In this document: positions 47,933 to 56,742 of the stretch, piece by piece
How positions within the stretch are numbered: the stretch's first letter is position 1
Layout: the number at the start of each line of letters is the position of its first letter
DNA from: Natronospirales bacterium
GTDB taxonomy: Bacteria > Pseudomonadota > Gammaproteobacteria > Natronospirales > REEB76
Length of the DNA stretch: 64,000 nt
Assembly: GCA_021816765.1 (NCBI GenBank)
Contig: JAKAXB010000002.1
Coordinates: 124,001-188,000 of the forward strand
Direction of reading: 5' to 3'
Translations under genes and position numbers: made by a program
Notes under the pieces: model-generated
What the model was told of the DNA's origin: nothing
Seen by the model: only the letters and a program-made list of their open reading frames with translations
The model's database searches: none

Positions 47933-49384
47933 TCAGGCGAAAAACCGCGATGTCAGCCGGATAAGCGACTTGACCCACGGCGTATAGGGCGGGTACAGCC
48001 AGTGCGTGATGCTGAACCGGTCGGCGAGAACCGCCCGTTCATGCGAAAATGCCCTGAAACCGAAGAATCCGTGCGCATTGCCGAGACCGCTGTTGTTAAT
48101 GCCCCCGAACGGCAGGTTACCGTGCAGAAACTGTACGACGCTGTGATTGATGCAACTGCCACCGGCGGAAGTACTGCCGAGCACCTTCTCGATGCGGCCG
48201 CGATCCCTCCCGAAGACATAGAGTGCGAGCGGTTTGGGCCGCGCACCGATGGCACGCACCACCGCGTCTAGGTCGGCAAACGGCAAAATGGGCAGCAACG
48301 GTCCGAAAATCTCCTCCTGCATCATCGCGGCGTCCGCGGGCACCCCCGTCAGGACAGTCGGTGCAATATAACGGTCTTCGGCATGAGTCGCGCCGCCCGT
48401 CACGATCTTCGCCCCCCGGCGCGTGGCGTCGGCGAGCAGGCCGCAGAGGCGTTGGAAATGACGTTCGTTGACGATGCGACAGTAGTCGTGATTCTCCCGC
48501 TGCGTTTGCTCGTCGCGGCCAAAAACGCGCCGGATATGCTCCACGGTCTTGCCGATGAACGCCTCGCGAATCCGCTCGTGTACATAGACATGGTCCGGGG
48601 CAATGCAGGTCTGGCCGGCATTCGTGAACTTTCCCCACACCAGGTTATGCACCGTGCTGTCCAGGTCGGCGCTCTCGTCAACGATGGCTGGCGACTTGCC
48701 GCCCAGTTCCAGCGTCACGGAAGACAGATGCTCCGCGGCCGCCCGCATCACGATCCGGCCGATTGCGGGGTTGCCGGTGAAAAAGATGTGATTGAAGGGC
48801 AGCTCCAGAAGCATGCGGGCCACCTCGGCATCGCCCTCAAAGACGGCAACTTCCTCCGCAGGATAAAGCTCTTCCACAATCTGCCTGATCAACCTGGAAC
48901 AGTGCGGCGTCAGCTCGGAAGGCTTGATGATGACGGTGTTGCCCGCCGCGATGGCCGAGACGAGAGGACCAAAGGTCAGATTGAAGGGGTAGTTCCACGG
49001 TGAAATAATCAGACAGACGCCTTTGGGCTCGTAGCGGATCTGCGCCTTGGTGCCAAGCATGGCCAGTGTGGGCCGCACCGAAACCGGCCTCATCCATTTG
49101 CCGAGATGCCGTCGAGCGTGGGTGATCTCGTGAAGCACGGGGAAAATTTCGCTGAGTTCGACTTCCGGGGCGGGCTTGCCGAAATCGGCCGCCGCCGCCT
49201 GCTGAATGTCAGTTCTGTGCGCTGCCAGCGCCTGGCGCAGTTTCTGCAGCCTGGCAAGGCGCTCCGCCGTAGTGGTGGCGCGAAACGTCGGCGCAAAGAC
49301 CTGCTGCCGCCGGAAGACATCCTGCAAGGCGTCGGCAGTGGCGCCGGGATGAAGCGAAGTGTTTTTTGTCCATTCACTGTGCAT
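47933..49384 (-). CDS. Aldehyde dehydrogenase (class 3-like)
   Basis: A 483-residue NAD(P)-dependent enzyme. The catalytic Cys is in NAGQTCIAPDHVYVH and the general-base Glu in VTLELGGKSPAIVDES. SPWNYPFNLTFGPLVSAIAA is the nucleotide-binding start. The closest relatives are ALDH3/coniferyl-aldehyde and fatty-aldehyde dehydrogenases. In this operon it would turn the fatty aldehyde into the acid (AlkH role). It is 31 bp downstream of the rubredoxin gene. Confidence 0.92.
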   Translation of the reverse strand: MHSEWTKNTSLHPGATADALQDVFRRQQVFAPTFRATTTAERLARLQKLRQALAAHRTDIQQAAAADFGKPAPEVELSEIFPVLHEITHARRHLGKWMRPVSVRPTLAMLGTKAQIRYEPKGVCLIISPWNYPFNLTFGPLVSAIAAGNTVIIKPSELTPHCSRLIRQIVEELYPAEEVAVFEGDAEVARMLLELPFNHIFFTGNPAIGRIVMRAAAEHLSSVTLELGGKSPAIVDESADLDSTVHNLVWGKFTNAGQTCIAPDHVYVHERIREAFIGKTVEHIRRVFGRDEQTQRENHDYCRIVNERHFQRLCGLLADATRRGAKIVTGGATHAEDRYIAPTVLTGVPADAAMMQEEIFGPLLPILPFADLDAVVRAIGARPKPLALYVFGRDRGRIEKVLGSTSAGGSCINHSVVQFLHGNLPFGGINNSGLGNAHGFFGFRAFSHERAVLADRFSITHWLYPPYTPWVKSLIRLTSRFFA

Positions 49385-49415
49385 GGTTTTCTAGCCTATT
49401 GTGCGCCAAGACAGC

Positions 49416-49613
49416 TCAGGCTTTCCCGCGTGGATGTTGGACATCGTCGTCATCCAAAACGACAAAATCAGCCTTGTCCCGCACTGCGCAATCGGGGCAG
49501 GACCAGACTTCTGGAACGGCGCTCCACAGCGTGCCGCGAGACAACCCTTCATGCGGGTTTCCCCTGCTTTCGTCATAAACATACCCGCAATTGGGGCATT
49601 GATAGCGGCTCAC
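49416..49613 (-). CDS. Rubredoxin (AlkG-type)
   Basis: A 65-residue single-domain rubredoxin. The two knuckles are YQCPNCGYVYDE and WSCPDCAVRDKADF, four Cys for one iron. It carries electrons to the AlkB diiron site. The gene lies between alkB and the aldehyde dehydrogenase. No rubredoxin reductase is in the operon; the flavoprotein at 20285-21019 is not an obvious match. The tail after the second knuckle is short and charged (VVLDDDDVQHPRGKA). Confidence 0.96.
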   Translation of the reverse strand: MSRYQCPNCGYVYDESRGNPHEGLSRGTLWSAVPEVWSCPDCAVRDKADFVVLDDDDVQHPRGKA

Positions 49614-49735
49614 CGCGGTTTCTCCTTAATTGATTCCTGTCTCGGCGTATATAAAATTTCCACCGGGGTGTGGTGTACAGCATGCCGCACCCTCTTGCTT
49701 TCGGTTTGTGGGCCGGGGTTGACCAGGGGATTGGT

Positions 49736-50917
49736 TCACCCGTTGCGTGCGTAGCGTCTGAGAATGCGGTCTCTCTTACGGGGATCCATGTTGAGTCTCG
49801 TCACATCGCCGCCGTAAATCTTAAGGGTCAGTGGATCCATAACGCGGCGCCACAGTGGCGGAATCACCGCCAAGATGAACATGGCCGGATAGCCGCTCGG
49901 CAGCGCCGGCAGATCGTTGAAGTCGCGCAGCGATTGATAGCGCCTGGTGGGCCACGCATGGTGATCGGAGTGGCGCTGCAAATGAAATAGAATCAGGTTG
50001 GACATGACATGGTTGCTGTTCCATGAGTGCTGCGGTTGGCAGCGCTCATAGCGGCCATCGGGCATCTTCTGGCGCAACAAACCGTAGTGCTCGACGTAAT
50101 TCGCACTGGTGAGCTGCCACCATCCGAAGGCAACTGCAATGACGAGAAAGGGGATAATGATCTTGCCGAACAACACGATCAGCACCGCATACATGGGAAC
50201 GGTGACGGCAAGTGGCTGCAGCATCTCGTTCTCCCAGTTCCAGGGACCCTTGCCCCGACGGGCGAGCCGCTCCTTCTCCGAGGCCCAGGCCCGACGCACA
50301 GCACCCGGTATCTCGCGCAGCGCGGCAAACAAGTAGATATTTTCGCCAAACCGCGCGCTCGCCGGATCCTCTGGCGTCGCCACATGCTTGTGGTGGCCTT
50401 TGTTGTGCTCAATGTAGAAGTGGCCGTACCCGACTACCGCCAGCACCAGCTTGGCAAGCCACCGCTCGACCCCGGTTTTCTTGTGTCCCAGCTCATGCCC
50501 GGTATTGATCGCCAGACCGTTGATAATGCCGACCGACAGCGCCAGCCCGAGATAGCTTACCCAGCTCAGATGGCCTGTGCCCACGACCCAGGCCGCGGTG
50601 AGGAACGTCACGTAATGTAGCGGTACCGTAATGTAAGTCAGATAACGGTAGTAGCGATCCTCTTCAAGAGCCGGCACGGCGGCTTCCGGTGGATTGCTGG
50701 AATCGCTGCCCAGCATCAAATCCAGGGCAGGAATGATCAGGTACCACAGAATCATCGTTGACCAGTTGAAGACTGCGAGCCCGGTGACGTTGGCGAGGTA
50801 CAAGCCGATGATCGGTAGGAGGGGCCATACGACGGATAGCAACCAGAGATAACGCTTTTTATCCCGGTACGCTGCGCCGGATCCGTACACGCCGTTTCCA
50901 GTCGTCATTGTGTTCAT
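49736..50917 (-). CDS. alkB: Alkane 1-monooxygenase
   Basis: A 393-residue integral membrane diiron hydroxylase. Histidine boxes: HELGH (141-145), HNKGHH (171-176) and LQRHSDHH near residue 318, plus the AlkB-specific NYVEHYGLLRQ. Six hydrophobic segments surround them. It hydroxylates the terminal carbon of n-alkanes in the inner membrane, using rubredoxin electrons and O2. It heads the operon. No AlkS/LuxR-type regulator is seen nearby. Chain-length specificity cannot be told. Confidence 0.96.
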   Translation of the reverse strand: MNTMTTGNGVYGSGAAYRDKKRYLWLLSVVWPLLPIIGLYLANVTGLAVFNWSTMILWYLIIPALDLMLGSDSSNPPEAAVPALEEDRYYRYLTYITVPLHYVTFLTAAWVVGTGHLSWVSYLGLALSVGIINGLAINTGHELGHKKTGVERWLAKLVLAVVGYGHFYIEHNKGHHKHVATPEDPASARFGENIYLFAALREIPGAVRRAWASEKERLARRGKGPWNWENEMLQPLAVTVPMYAVLIVLFGKIIIPFLVIAVAFGWWQLTSANYVEHYGLLRQKMPDGRYERCQPQHSWNSNHVMSNLILFHLQRHSDHHAWPTRRYQSLRDFNDLPALPSGYPAMFILAVIPPLWRRVMDPLTLKIYGGDVTRLNMDPRKRDRILRRYARNG

Positions 50918-51121
50918 AAGCTAAGCGCCTCCGCCATCATTCTCACCGCGCTGATGGGGAATGCGAGGTCTCGTCCGGACCAGCACCCAAATTTCGCTGG
51001 TTGTGCGCACACACTCCCCTGTCCGGGTATCTTGCGCCTCTGTCTTTTAGAGATTTCAAGGACAAGTCTCCTCCAAACAGGAATAGGGATCAAGTCTGGT
51101 GCCTGCTGCAGCCAAAGAAAA

Positions 51122-52034
51122 GGGGTCAGGTCTTGAAACATTAGTATCTAATGCTAAGCTTAGGCGATGGCCCGTCCGTTGCGCATCGAATACCCGGGTG
51201 CCTGGTACCACGTTACCGCGCGGGGTAACGCCCGGCAGCGTATATATACTGATGCCAAAGACTTCCAGGCGTTCCTGGAGCTGCTGGGCAAGCTGAGCGA
51301 TCGCTATCACTGGCGGTGCCACGCCTACTGTCTGATGAGCAATCACTATCACCTGCTGCTGGAAACCCCCGACGCCAACCTGTCGGTGGGGATGCGGCAG
51401 TTGAACGGCATTTATACCCAAGCCTTCAATCGCCGGCACCGGAAAGTCGGGCATCTGTTCCAGGGGCGCTATCACGCGATCTTGGTGGATAAAGACCGCT
51501 ACTGGTTGGAGCTGGCGCGCTACATCGTTCTGAATCCGGTGCGGGCCAGGATGGTCAAAGAAGCGCAGGCCTACCCCTGGAGCAGTTACCGGGCCACGGC
51601 CGGAAGCGGCGCAGGCCCGGCCTGGCTGCAGATGGAGTTGCTGCTCGCCCAATTTCATCGGCAGCGCCGCACCGCTCAAAAGCGTTACCGGCAGTTTGTC
51701 CGGGAGGGGCGAGGAGTGACGGGGCCGTGGAGCCAGTTGCGGGGCCAGGTATTTCTGGGGGACGAAGCCTTTGTGCGGCGCGTGCGCACGCGTCGCCCCG
51801 GCAAAGACCTGAAAGAAATTCCCCGCCGCCAACGTTACGCGGGGCGCCCCGATCTCAAGGTGCTGTTTAAGGAGGCGGAAACCTTGACGAAAACTCAGCG
51901 TGACGTGCGGATCCGGCGTGCCCATCATGCGCATGGCTATACGTTGACGGCCATCGGCAAGGCATTGAATTTACACTATACCACCGTGAGCAAAGTGATC
52001 AATCCTGCAAACTGATATTTCAAGACCTGACCCC
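51122..52034. mobile_element. REP-type/IS200-like element bounded by perfect 17-bp inverted repeats
   Basis: GGGGTCAGGTCTTGAAA at 51122-51138 and its exact reverse complement at 52018-52034 enclose the Y1 transposase gene. The similarity continues inward with a few mismatches (CATTAGT against TATCAGT). No direct target duplication was evident, as expected for Y1 transposition. A tandem 16-bp repeat lies just outside the right end. Confidence 0.75.
51167..52015 (+). CDS. REP-associated tyrosine (Y1/IS200-like) transposase
   Basis: A 282-residue protein. The Y1 domain shows the start MARPLRIEYPGAWYHVTARG, the HUH metal motif in LMSNHYHLLLETPD, and the tyrosine helix RYWLELARYIVLNPVRARMV. The C-terminal part ends in a helix-turn-helix (AHGYTLTAIGKALNLHYTTVS). 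RAYTs mobilise or maintain REP palindromes, usually as single domesticated copies. This one is enclosed by matching 17-bp inverted repeats, more like an autonomous element. It lies next to alkB and upstream of a toxin-antitoxin pair. Confidence 0.93.
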   Translation: MARPLRIEYPGAWYHVTARGNARQRIYTDAKDFQAFLELLGKLSDRYHWRCHAYCLMSNHYHLLLETPDANLSVGMRQLNGIYTQAFNRRHRKVGHLFQGRYHAILVDKDRYWLELARYIVLNPVRARMVKEAQAYPWSSYRATAGSGAGPAWLQMELLLAQFHRQRRTAQKRYRQFVREGRGVTGPWSQLRGQVFLGDEAFVRRVRTRRPGKDLKEIPRRQRYAGRPDLKVLFKEAETLTKTQRDVRIRRAHHAHGYTLTAIGKALNLHYTTVSKVINPAN

Positions 52035-52059
52035 ATATGACCGTGACCCCATATGACCG
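52028..52059 (+). repeat. Tandem duplication of a 16-bp unit at the right end of the Y1 element
   Basis: TGACCCCATATGACCG occurs twice head to tail at 52028-52043 and 52044-52059. The first copy overlaps the right inverted repeat of the transposase element. Confidence 0.9.
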
Positions 52060-52224
52060 AGTATAGATGTGACGATTTGCAACACGCCAAGGAAGGATGG
52101 ACTATATGTCTGAGCACATTGATTGGGGACGCACCCCGGTTTTTATACTGATCTGTCCTTGCTTTTTGTTGGACCACCCACCTTGAGCAAAAACCGGCCA
52201 CCGCATTGCTGCTCTGCAGTTCAG

Positions 52225-52243
52225 GTGTTACCATAGTGTTACC
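52225..52243 (+). promoter_or_regulatory. Putative operator of the ParDE-like pair
   Basis: GTGTTACC is repeated at 52225-52232 and 52236-52243, one helical turn (11 bp) apart, just before the antitoxin gene. Ribbon-helix-helix antitoxins bind such phased repeats. It is inferred from position only. Confidence 0.4.
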
Positions 52244-52252
52244 CATGTTGGA

Positions 52253-52543
52253 ATGATGCTCATGACTGCAACCACGACACTCAAACTGCCCGATAAGTTG
52301 AAAGTACGTATTACCCGTCTGGCCAAGGAGACTGGCCGTTCAGCGCACAGCCTGATGGTGGAGGCCTTGGAGCGGGAGGTGGCACGGGAGGAGCGAATGC
52401 GCGAGTTTGTGCGCGAGGCGCTGGCCGCAGATAGCGGTGTCGAGAAAGGTGCGGGAGTCTATCGTACCGAGGATGTGCATGCCTGGCTGGAGCGTCTGGT
52501 CCGCAACCCGAAAGCCGCGCGTCCCAAGACGTGGCGCAGGTAG
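52253..52543 (+). CDS. Ribbon-helix-helix antitoxin (ParD/CopG-like)
   Basis: A 96-residue protein. The RHH segment TTLKLPDKLKVRITRLAKET plus SAHSLMVEALEREV forms the DNA-binding dimer; the C-terminal, charged tail would wrap the toxin. Starts at 52253, 52256 and 52262 are possible. The gene overlaps the toxin gene by 13 bp, typical of an RHH antitoxin with a RelE/ParE toxin. Confidence 0.88.
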   Translation: MMLMTATTTLKLPDKLKVRITRLAKETGRSAHSLMVEALEREVAREERMREFVREALAADSGVEKGAGVYRTEDVHAWLERLVRNPKAARPKTWRR

Positions 52544-52824
52544 TCTACACAAGGAACGCGCTCGCTAATCTGGAGCGGACATTTGCATTTCTGGCGGAGC
52601 ACGATCCTGCCGCCGCCGCAGATGCGGCGGTTGCTATTGCTAAAGCTGTTGAGATTCTTGCCGATCACCCGTTGATCGGTCGGCGCGTCGCAGGCGAGAT
52701 TCGCGAGTTGGTCATCTCCTACGGCAAGTCCGGCTATATTGCGCTCTACCGCTTCCTGCCTGAACTGGGCCTGATTCGCCTGCTGGCGATCCGGCACCAG
52801 CACGAGCTGGATTTCCTTGGCTAA
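52531..52824 (+). CDS. RelE/ParE-family toxin
   Basis: A 97-residue protein with the ParE/RelE fold: VVYTRNALANLERTFAFLAE at the N-terminus, ILADHPLIGRRVAGEIRELV in the middle and LIRLLAIRHQHELDF near the end. The GTG start at 52531 overlaps the antitoxin stop. It matches the type II ParE toxin subgroup, which poisons DNA gyrase. The frame is intact, so the pair may be functional, unlike the TacAT relic at 32 kb. Confidence 0.9.
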   Translation: MAQVVYTRNALANLERTFAFLAEHDPAAAADAAVAIAKAVEILADHPLIGRRVAGEIRELVISYGKSGYIALYRFLPELGLIRLLAIRHQHELDFLG

Positions 52825-52872
52825 GATTTGCGGTCATCTTCGAGCAGACTGGCCGTCGCGGTAATCCTGTGC

Positions 52873-54528
52873 TCAAGGCGGGCTGGTGGGATGCTGCTGC
52901 TTCGTTTGGAATCGTTCCCATCCCGGAATTTCAGCGCGCAGCAGCCGCAAGATGTTTGCATGCACGCGTCGGCGGAATGCGCTGCCGGGATTTACCGTCG
53001 GCGCGGCGACGGCGAGGTTGGTGACACGGCGCGTCAGGGTCAGGGGCACGGGTTGCGGCGGCAGCACATAGACATCGGTGCGGTCGGCGATGCCCTGGTT
53101 ATTAGTCTGCACGTAGAAGGGCACGAAAGCCTGGCCGATGACGCCGAGGGCCTGGTAATCCCCGAGGAACAGTCCTTCGGAGTTGGGGGCCAGGTCCAGA
53201 TCGAAGGGCCCGGAGATGTGCTGTTCGCTCCAGTGCACGCTGTCGCTGGAGGATGTGAACCAGTAATCCGTCAGCAGCATGGACGGATCGGCGGTGTTGT
53301 TGCGGAAATCGAAATAGCTGACGCCGACGGTGCCGTCGGCAAGCAGGGCGACACTGGGGGTGAAGGCCGGTACCGACGGCACGGAGTTGATTTGCACCGG
53401 CGCGGACCAGGTCTGGCCGTCATCACTGGATTGGGAGAAGGCGATGCCGTCGCGCTGGCCGTTGCTGAAGCGCGCGTCCTGCCACACGATCGCGACTTTG
53501 CCGCCGGGCCCCGCTGCCATCTGCGGCAGCCCGCCGCCGTCGCGCACCGGGGCGCCGGTGTTGGGATCGCGGGTGCCGACCGACAGGTCTTGCGCCACCG
53601 TAATCGGCGCGGACCAGGTGGCGCCCTGGTCGGCCGAGTGGATGACTTTGATGAAGGCCGTGGCGGAGTTGCTGTTGGTGCCGTCCATCTCCTCGAAGGC
53701 ATCCACGAGGGTGCCGTCCGGCAGGCCCACGATCTCGTTGCCGATGGTCTGGTTGTTCACGCCCGGATCGTAGATGGGCGCGGCGGCCTGCCAGGTCTGG
53801 CCGCCGTCGGTGGTGCGCGCGAAATACGCGGGCCCGCGGCCGCTGGTATCGAGGCGGTCCCAGACCGCATACACGTAATTCGCATTATTGGGATCGGCGG
53901 TGATGCTTTCCTTGTCATTGAAGGCGTTGGCGCCGTCCAGGATGAGGGTCACCGGATTGCTCCAGGTGGCGCCGCCGTCGGTGGAGCGGCTTACCAGTAC
54001 GCTGCTCAGGGAGCCCGCCGCCATGGCGTTACCGGTGAAGGAAATCGAAATCACATAGGCCACGCCGTTGGGCGAGAACGTCACCCAGGGATCGGAGGCG
54101 CGGGCGTAATCGCCGCCGTCGGCGCTGGTGCCGCCGCCGCAGACGGAGAAGTTGATGGGCTGCTCGGACCAGGTCTTGCCGTTGTCCAGGCTGCGCCCCA
54201 CTACCAGTCCGTGGGCGCCGCCGTCGGACCAGCGGTCCTGCTGCCAGATACCGATGAGGTTGGCGGGATTGATGGGGTTCACCGCCACGTACGGTTCCAC
54301 TTCGGCGTTTTCATAATTGACGCTGCCGGGCATGCCACCGCCGCAATTGGCGGGGTAGGGCGACGGGTCGGATACCCGCACCAGCGGTGCACCCGGCGGA
54401 GACAGAGATACGGGCGGCGGCGGGGAGGTCGCAGACGATGAGCTGGAGCCTCCACCGCATCCGGCCAGTAACAGGCTCGCAACCAGGATGGCCGGATACA
54501 GGCGCTTATGCTGATTTTTCTTCGCCAT
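52873..54528 (-). CDS. BNR/Asp-box repeat lipoprotein (sialidase-like fold)
   Basis: A 551-residue lipoprotein. The start at 54528 gives MAKKNQHKRLYPAILVASLL, then LAGC and a Ser/Pro linker. The body is a beta-propeller with Asp-box (SxDxGxTW) repeats: SLDNGKTWS, STDGGATWS, TTDGGQTWQ, SADQGATWS and SSDDGQTWS. This is the sialidase-superfamily fold, but the sialidase Arg triad and FRIP motif were not recognised, so enzyme activity is doubtful. It probably sits on the outer surface. Function unknown. Confidence 0.85.
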   Translation of the reverse strand: MAKKNQHKRLYPAILVASLLLAGCGGGSSSSSATSPPPPVSLSPPGAPLVRVSDPSPYPANCGGGMPGSVNYENAEVEPYVAVNPINPANLIGIWQQDRWSDGGAHGLVVGRSLDNGKTWSEQPINFSVCGGGTSADGGDYARASDPWVTFSPNGVAYVISISFTGNAMAAGSLSSVLVSRSTDGGATWSNPVTLILDGANAFNDKESITADPNNANYVYAVWDRLDTSGRGPAYFARTTDGGQTWQAAAPIYDPGVNNQTIGNEIVGLPDGTLVDAFEEMDGTNSNSATAFIKVIHSADQGATWSAPITVAQDLSVGTRDPNTGAPVRDGGGLPQMAAGPGGKVAIVWQDARFSNGQRDGIAFSQSSDDGQTWSAPVQINSVPSVPAFTPSVALLADGTVGVSYFDFRNNTADPSMLLTDYWFTSSSDSVHWSEQHISGPFDLDLAPNSEGLFLGDYQALGVIGQAFVPFYVQTNNQGIADRTDVYVLPPQPVPLTLTRRVTNLAVAAPTVNPGSAFRRRVHANILRLLRAEIPGWERFQTKQQHPTSPP

Positions 54529-54644
54529 GAGGTGAACCCCGGTGTGGATAGGGCACGCATGCCAGTTATAGCATTTTCCCGCGGGTTTACCGGTACCGCG
54601 TGCTGTTTTCACAAATGATGCAGATGTGGAGTGTGCCGGGCGGA

Positions 54645-54672
54645 AAAACGGCGGACTCCGGCCCGCCGTTTT
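54645..54672 (-). terminator. Intrinsic terminator of the M13 peptidase gene
   Basis: AAAACGGCGG (54645-54654) and CCGCCGTTTT (54663-54672) form a perfect 10-bp stem with an 8-base loop. Read on the minus strand it ends in a T-run and lies 24 bp past the peptidase stop. Confidence 0.8.
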
Positions 54673-54696
54673 ATCCTGCCGTTTTGAAAATACCCA

Positions 54697-56742
54697 TTAC
54701 CAGATCACGCAACGGTCCTTGTGGATCATGGGACTCTTTTTCGGCACATGGAACGCCGCCTGGAATTGCGGCAGGTTGGCGAGCGTTCCATTCACGCGGT
54801 ACTGAGCCGGCGGATGCGGATCCACGGTGACCAGCCGGCGCGCTTCCTCGGGACGTATGTTGGTCGCCCAGAAATGGGCGAACCCAAGGAAGAACTGCTG
54901 GTCCGGCGTGAAACCGTCAATGGTGGGCGCATCCTTGTAATAGGGCGAGGCATGGAAAGCGCGCCAGGCGAGCTTCAGCCCGCCCAGGTCCGCAATGGCT
55001 TCACCGGTCACCAGTTTGCCCTGCACATGCAGGTCGCGGTCCACGGTGTAACCGGAGAACTGCCTGACGATGCATTTGACATTCTTGTCGAAGTGCAGAC
55101 GGTCCAGCAAGGTCCACCAGTTCTTCAGATTTCCGTAACCGTCGAACTGGCTGCCCTGGTCGTCGAAACCGTGGGTCATTTCGTGACCCATCACCGCGCC
55201 GATGGCGCCGTAGTTCACCGCCATGGGCGCATTCGGATCAAAGAACGGCGGTTGCAGGATGCCGGCCGGGAAATTGATGTTGTTCATGGACGGGTCGTAG
55301 TAGGCATTCACCGTCTGCGGTGTCATGTACCACTCGTTTCTGTCCACCGGTTTGCCGATCTTGCTGAGTTCCCGCCGGTTCTCGAATTCGTTGGCGCGTA
55401 TGACGTTGAGCACGTAGGGGCCGCGATTGATCTCGAGGGCGGAGTAATCGCGCCACTTGCCCGGATAGCCGATACGCTCGCCCATGAGATCCAGTTTTTT
55501 GATAGCCGCCTTGCGGGTCCTGGGACTCATCCAGGAGATGGTTTCAAGATCGCTTTTCAGCGCGGCACGGATGCTGTGCAGGATGATGAGCGCTTCCGCC
55601 TTGGAAGACGGCGGGAATTTTTTCTCGACGTAGAGTTTTCCGACCGCGAAGCCCAGGGCATTGTCTTCCGCTCGCACCACACGCTGCCAGCGCGGCAAAA
55701 GTTTTTTGGCGCCCGTGAGCTCCGACTGCATGCGGAAATTTTCATCCACGAACGGCTTGGAGAGGTACGGTGCAAATGCGTCAATCAACTGCCAGCGGAG
55801 ATAGGTCTTCCAGCTGCTGAGCGGCACACTCTTCAGGTTCCAGCTCATGGCGCGGAAGAATTTCGGCATGGCGAGATTGAGGCTTTTGATTTGCGAATAA
55901 CCCACGTTGGCGAGATAGGTCTGCCAGGAGAAGCCCGGCGTCTCTTTGTCGAGCCTGGCCAAGTCCATGACGTGGTACACGGCACGCGGATTACGCTGTT
56001 CCACGTCGGACATGGAGGCCTTGGCAAGTTGTGTTTCGATGTACATAACAGTCCCGGCTTCCCAGGCCGCCGCATCCTTTCTGTCACCCAGCAGTGTGAA
56101 TGTGCGCGCGATATGCTGCACGTATTCCTTGCGGATCTTGGCGAACTTTGCGCCTTTCTTCCGGTAGTAATCCCGGTCCGGCAGGCCCAGACCGCCCTGG
56201 CTGGCCACACCAATGACCTCGCTGCTGTTTTTGAAATCCTGCATCTGGCCGAAGTTGAACAGTGCGTTCACCCCGATCATCTGCAGGTGAGCGATGTCGG
56301 CCTGCAACTGCGCGAGATTGGTGATTTCGTTTATGCGTTTGAACTCCGCTGCCAATGGCGCGACGCCGGCCGCATTGACAGCCGCCGTATCCATGCCGCT
56401 GTAGTAGAAATCACCGATCTTCTGTGCATCGCTACCGGGTTGGACCCGGGTATTCTTGGCGGCGTTTTCCAGCAGTTGATGGATAAACTTCTGGTTCTGC
56501 CTGTAGAGGATGCTGAACTGGCCCCAGCTGGAGTAGGCGGGTGGGATGGGGTTCTGCCGCAGCCAGTCACCGTTGGCAAATTCGTAGAAATTCCGCGCCG
56601 GGTTCACATTCCTGTCGAGCCAGTTGAGATGCAGGCTTTGCACTGCCGGGGTGACGCTCGGACCCGTGGGTTCAGTGGCGGCGAGTACCCAGAGTGGGGC
56701 TGCGTACAGGACTCCCATGAGAAGGTAGCGGGTCAGTTGCAT
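54697..56742 (-). CDS. pepO: M13 (neprilysin/PepO-like) zinc metallopeptidase
   Basis: A 681-residue exported peptidase. The start at 56742 gives a signal peptide (MQLTRYLLMGVLYAAPLWVL then AATE). The zinc site is VMGHEMTHGFDDQGSQFDG (His520, His524), with the third ligand in GEAIADLGGLKLAW. The C-terminal CxxW motif, CVIW, is present. M13 enzymes cut short peptides in the periplasm. It is divergent from the M61 peptidase gene across a 418-base gap. An intrinsic terminator follows. Confidence 0.95.
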   Translation of the reverse strand: MQLTRYLLMGVLYAAPLWVLAATEPTGPSVTPAVQSLHLNWLDRNVNPARNFYEFANGDWLRQNPIPPAYSSWGQFSILYRQNQKFIHQLLENAAKNTRVQPGSDAQKIGDFYYSGMDTAAVNAAGVAPLAAEFKRINEITNLAQLQADIAHLQMIGVNALFNFGQMQDFKNSSEVIGVASQGGLGLPDRDYYRKKGAKFAKIRKEYVQHIARTFTLLGDRKDAAAWEAGTVMYIETQLAKASMSDVEQRNPRAVYHVMDLARLDKETPGFSWQTYLANVGYSQIKSLNLAMPKFFRAMSWNLKSVPLSSWKTYLRWQLIDAFAPYLSKPFVDENFRMQSELTGAKKLLPRWQRVVRAEDNALGFAVGKLYVEKKFPPSSKAEALIILHSIRAALKSDLETISWMSPRTRKAAIKKLDLMGERIGYPGKWRDYSALEINRGPYVLNVIRANEFENRRELSKIGKPVDRNEWYMTPQTVNAYYDPSMNNINFPAGILQPPFFDPNAPMAVNYGAIGAVMGHEMTHGFDDQGSQFDGYGNLKNWWTLLDRLHFDKNVKCIVRQFSGYTVDRDLHVQGKLVTGEAIADLGGLKLAWRAFHASPYYKDAPTIDGFTPDQQFFLGFAHFWATNIRPEEARRLVTVDPHPPAQYRVNGTLANLPQFQAAFHVPKKSPMIHKDRCVIW

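Noticed and set aside
52107-52186. Short open frame between the Y1 element and the ParDE-like pair
   Set aside because: About 26 codons, no recognisable family and no ribosome site worth noting; it may be an insertion scrap.
52828-54441. Long plus-strand open frame opposite the BNR lipoprotein
   Set aside because: Asp-box repeats and a lipobox are clear on the minus strand. The plus-strand product is Gly/Val-rich, low-complexity translation.
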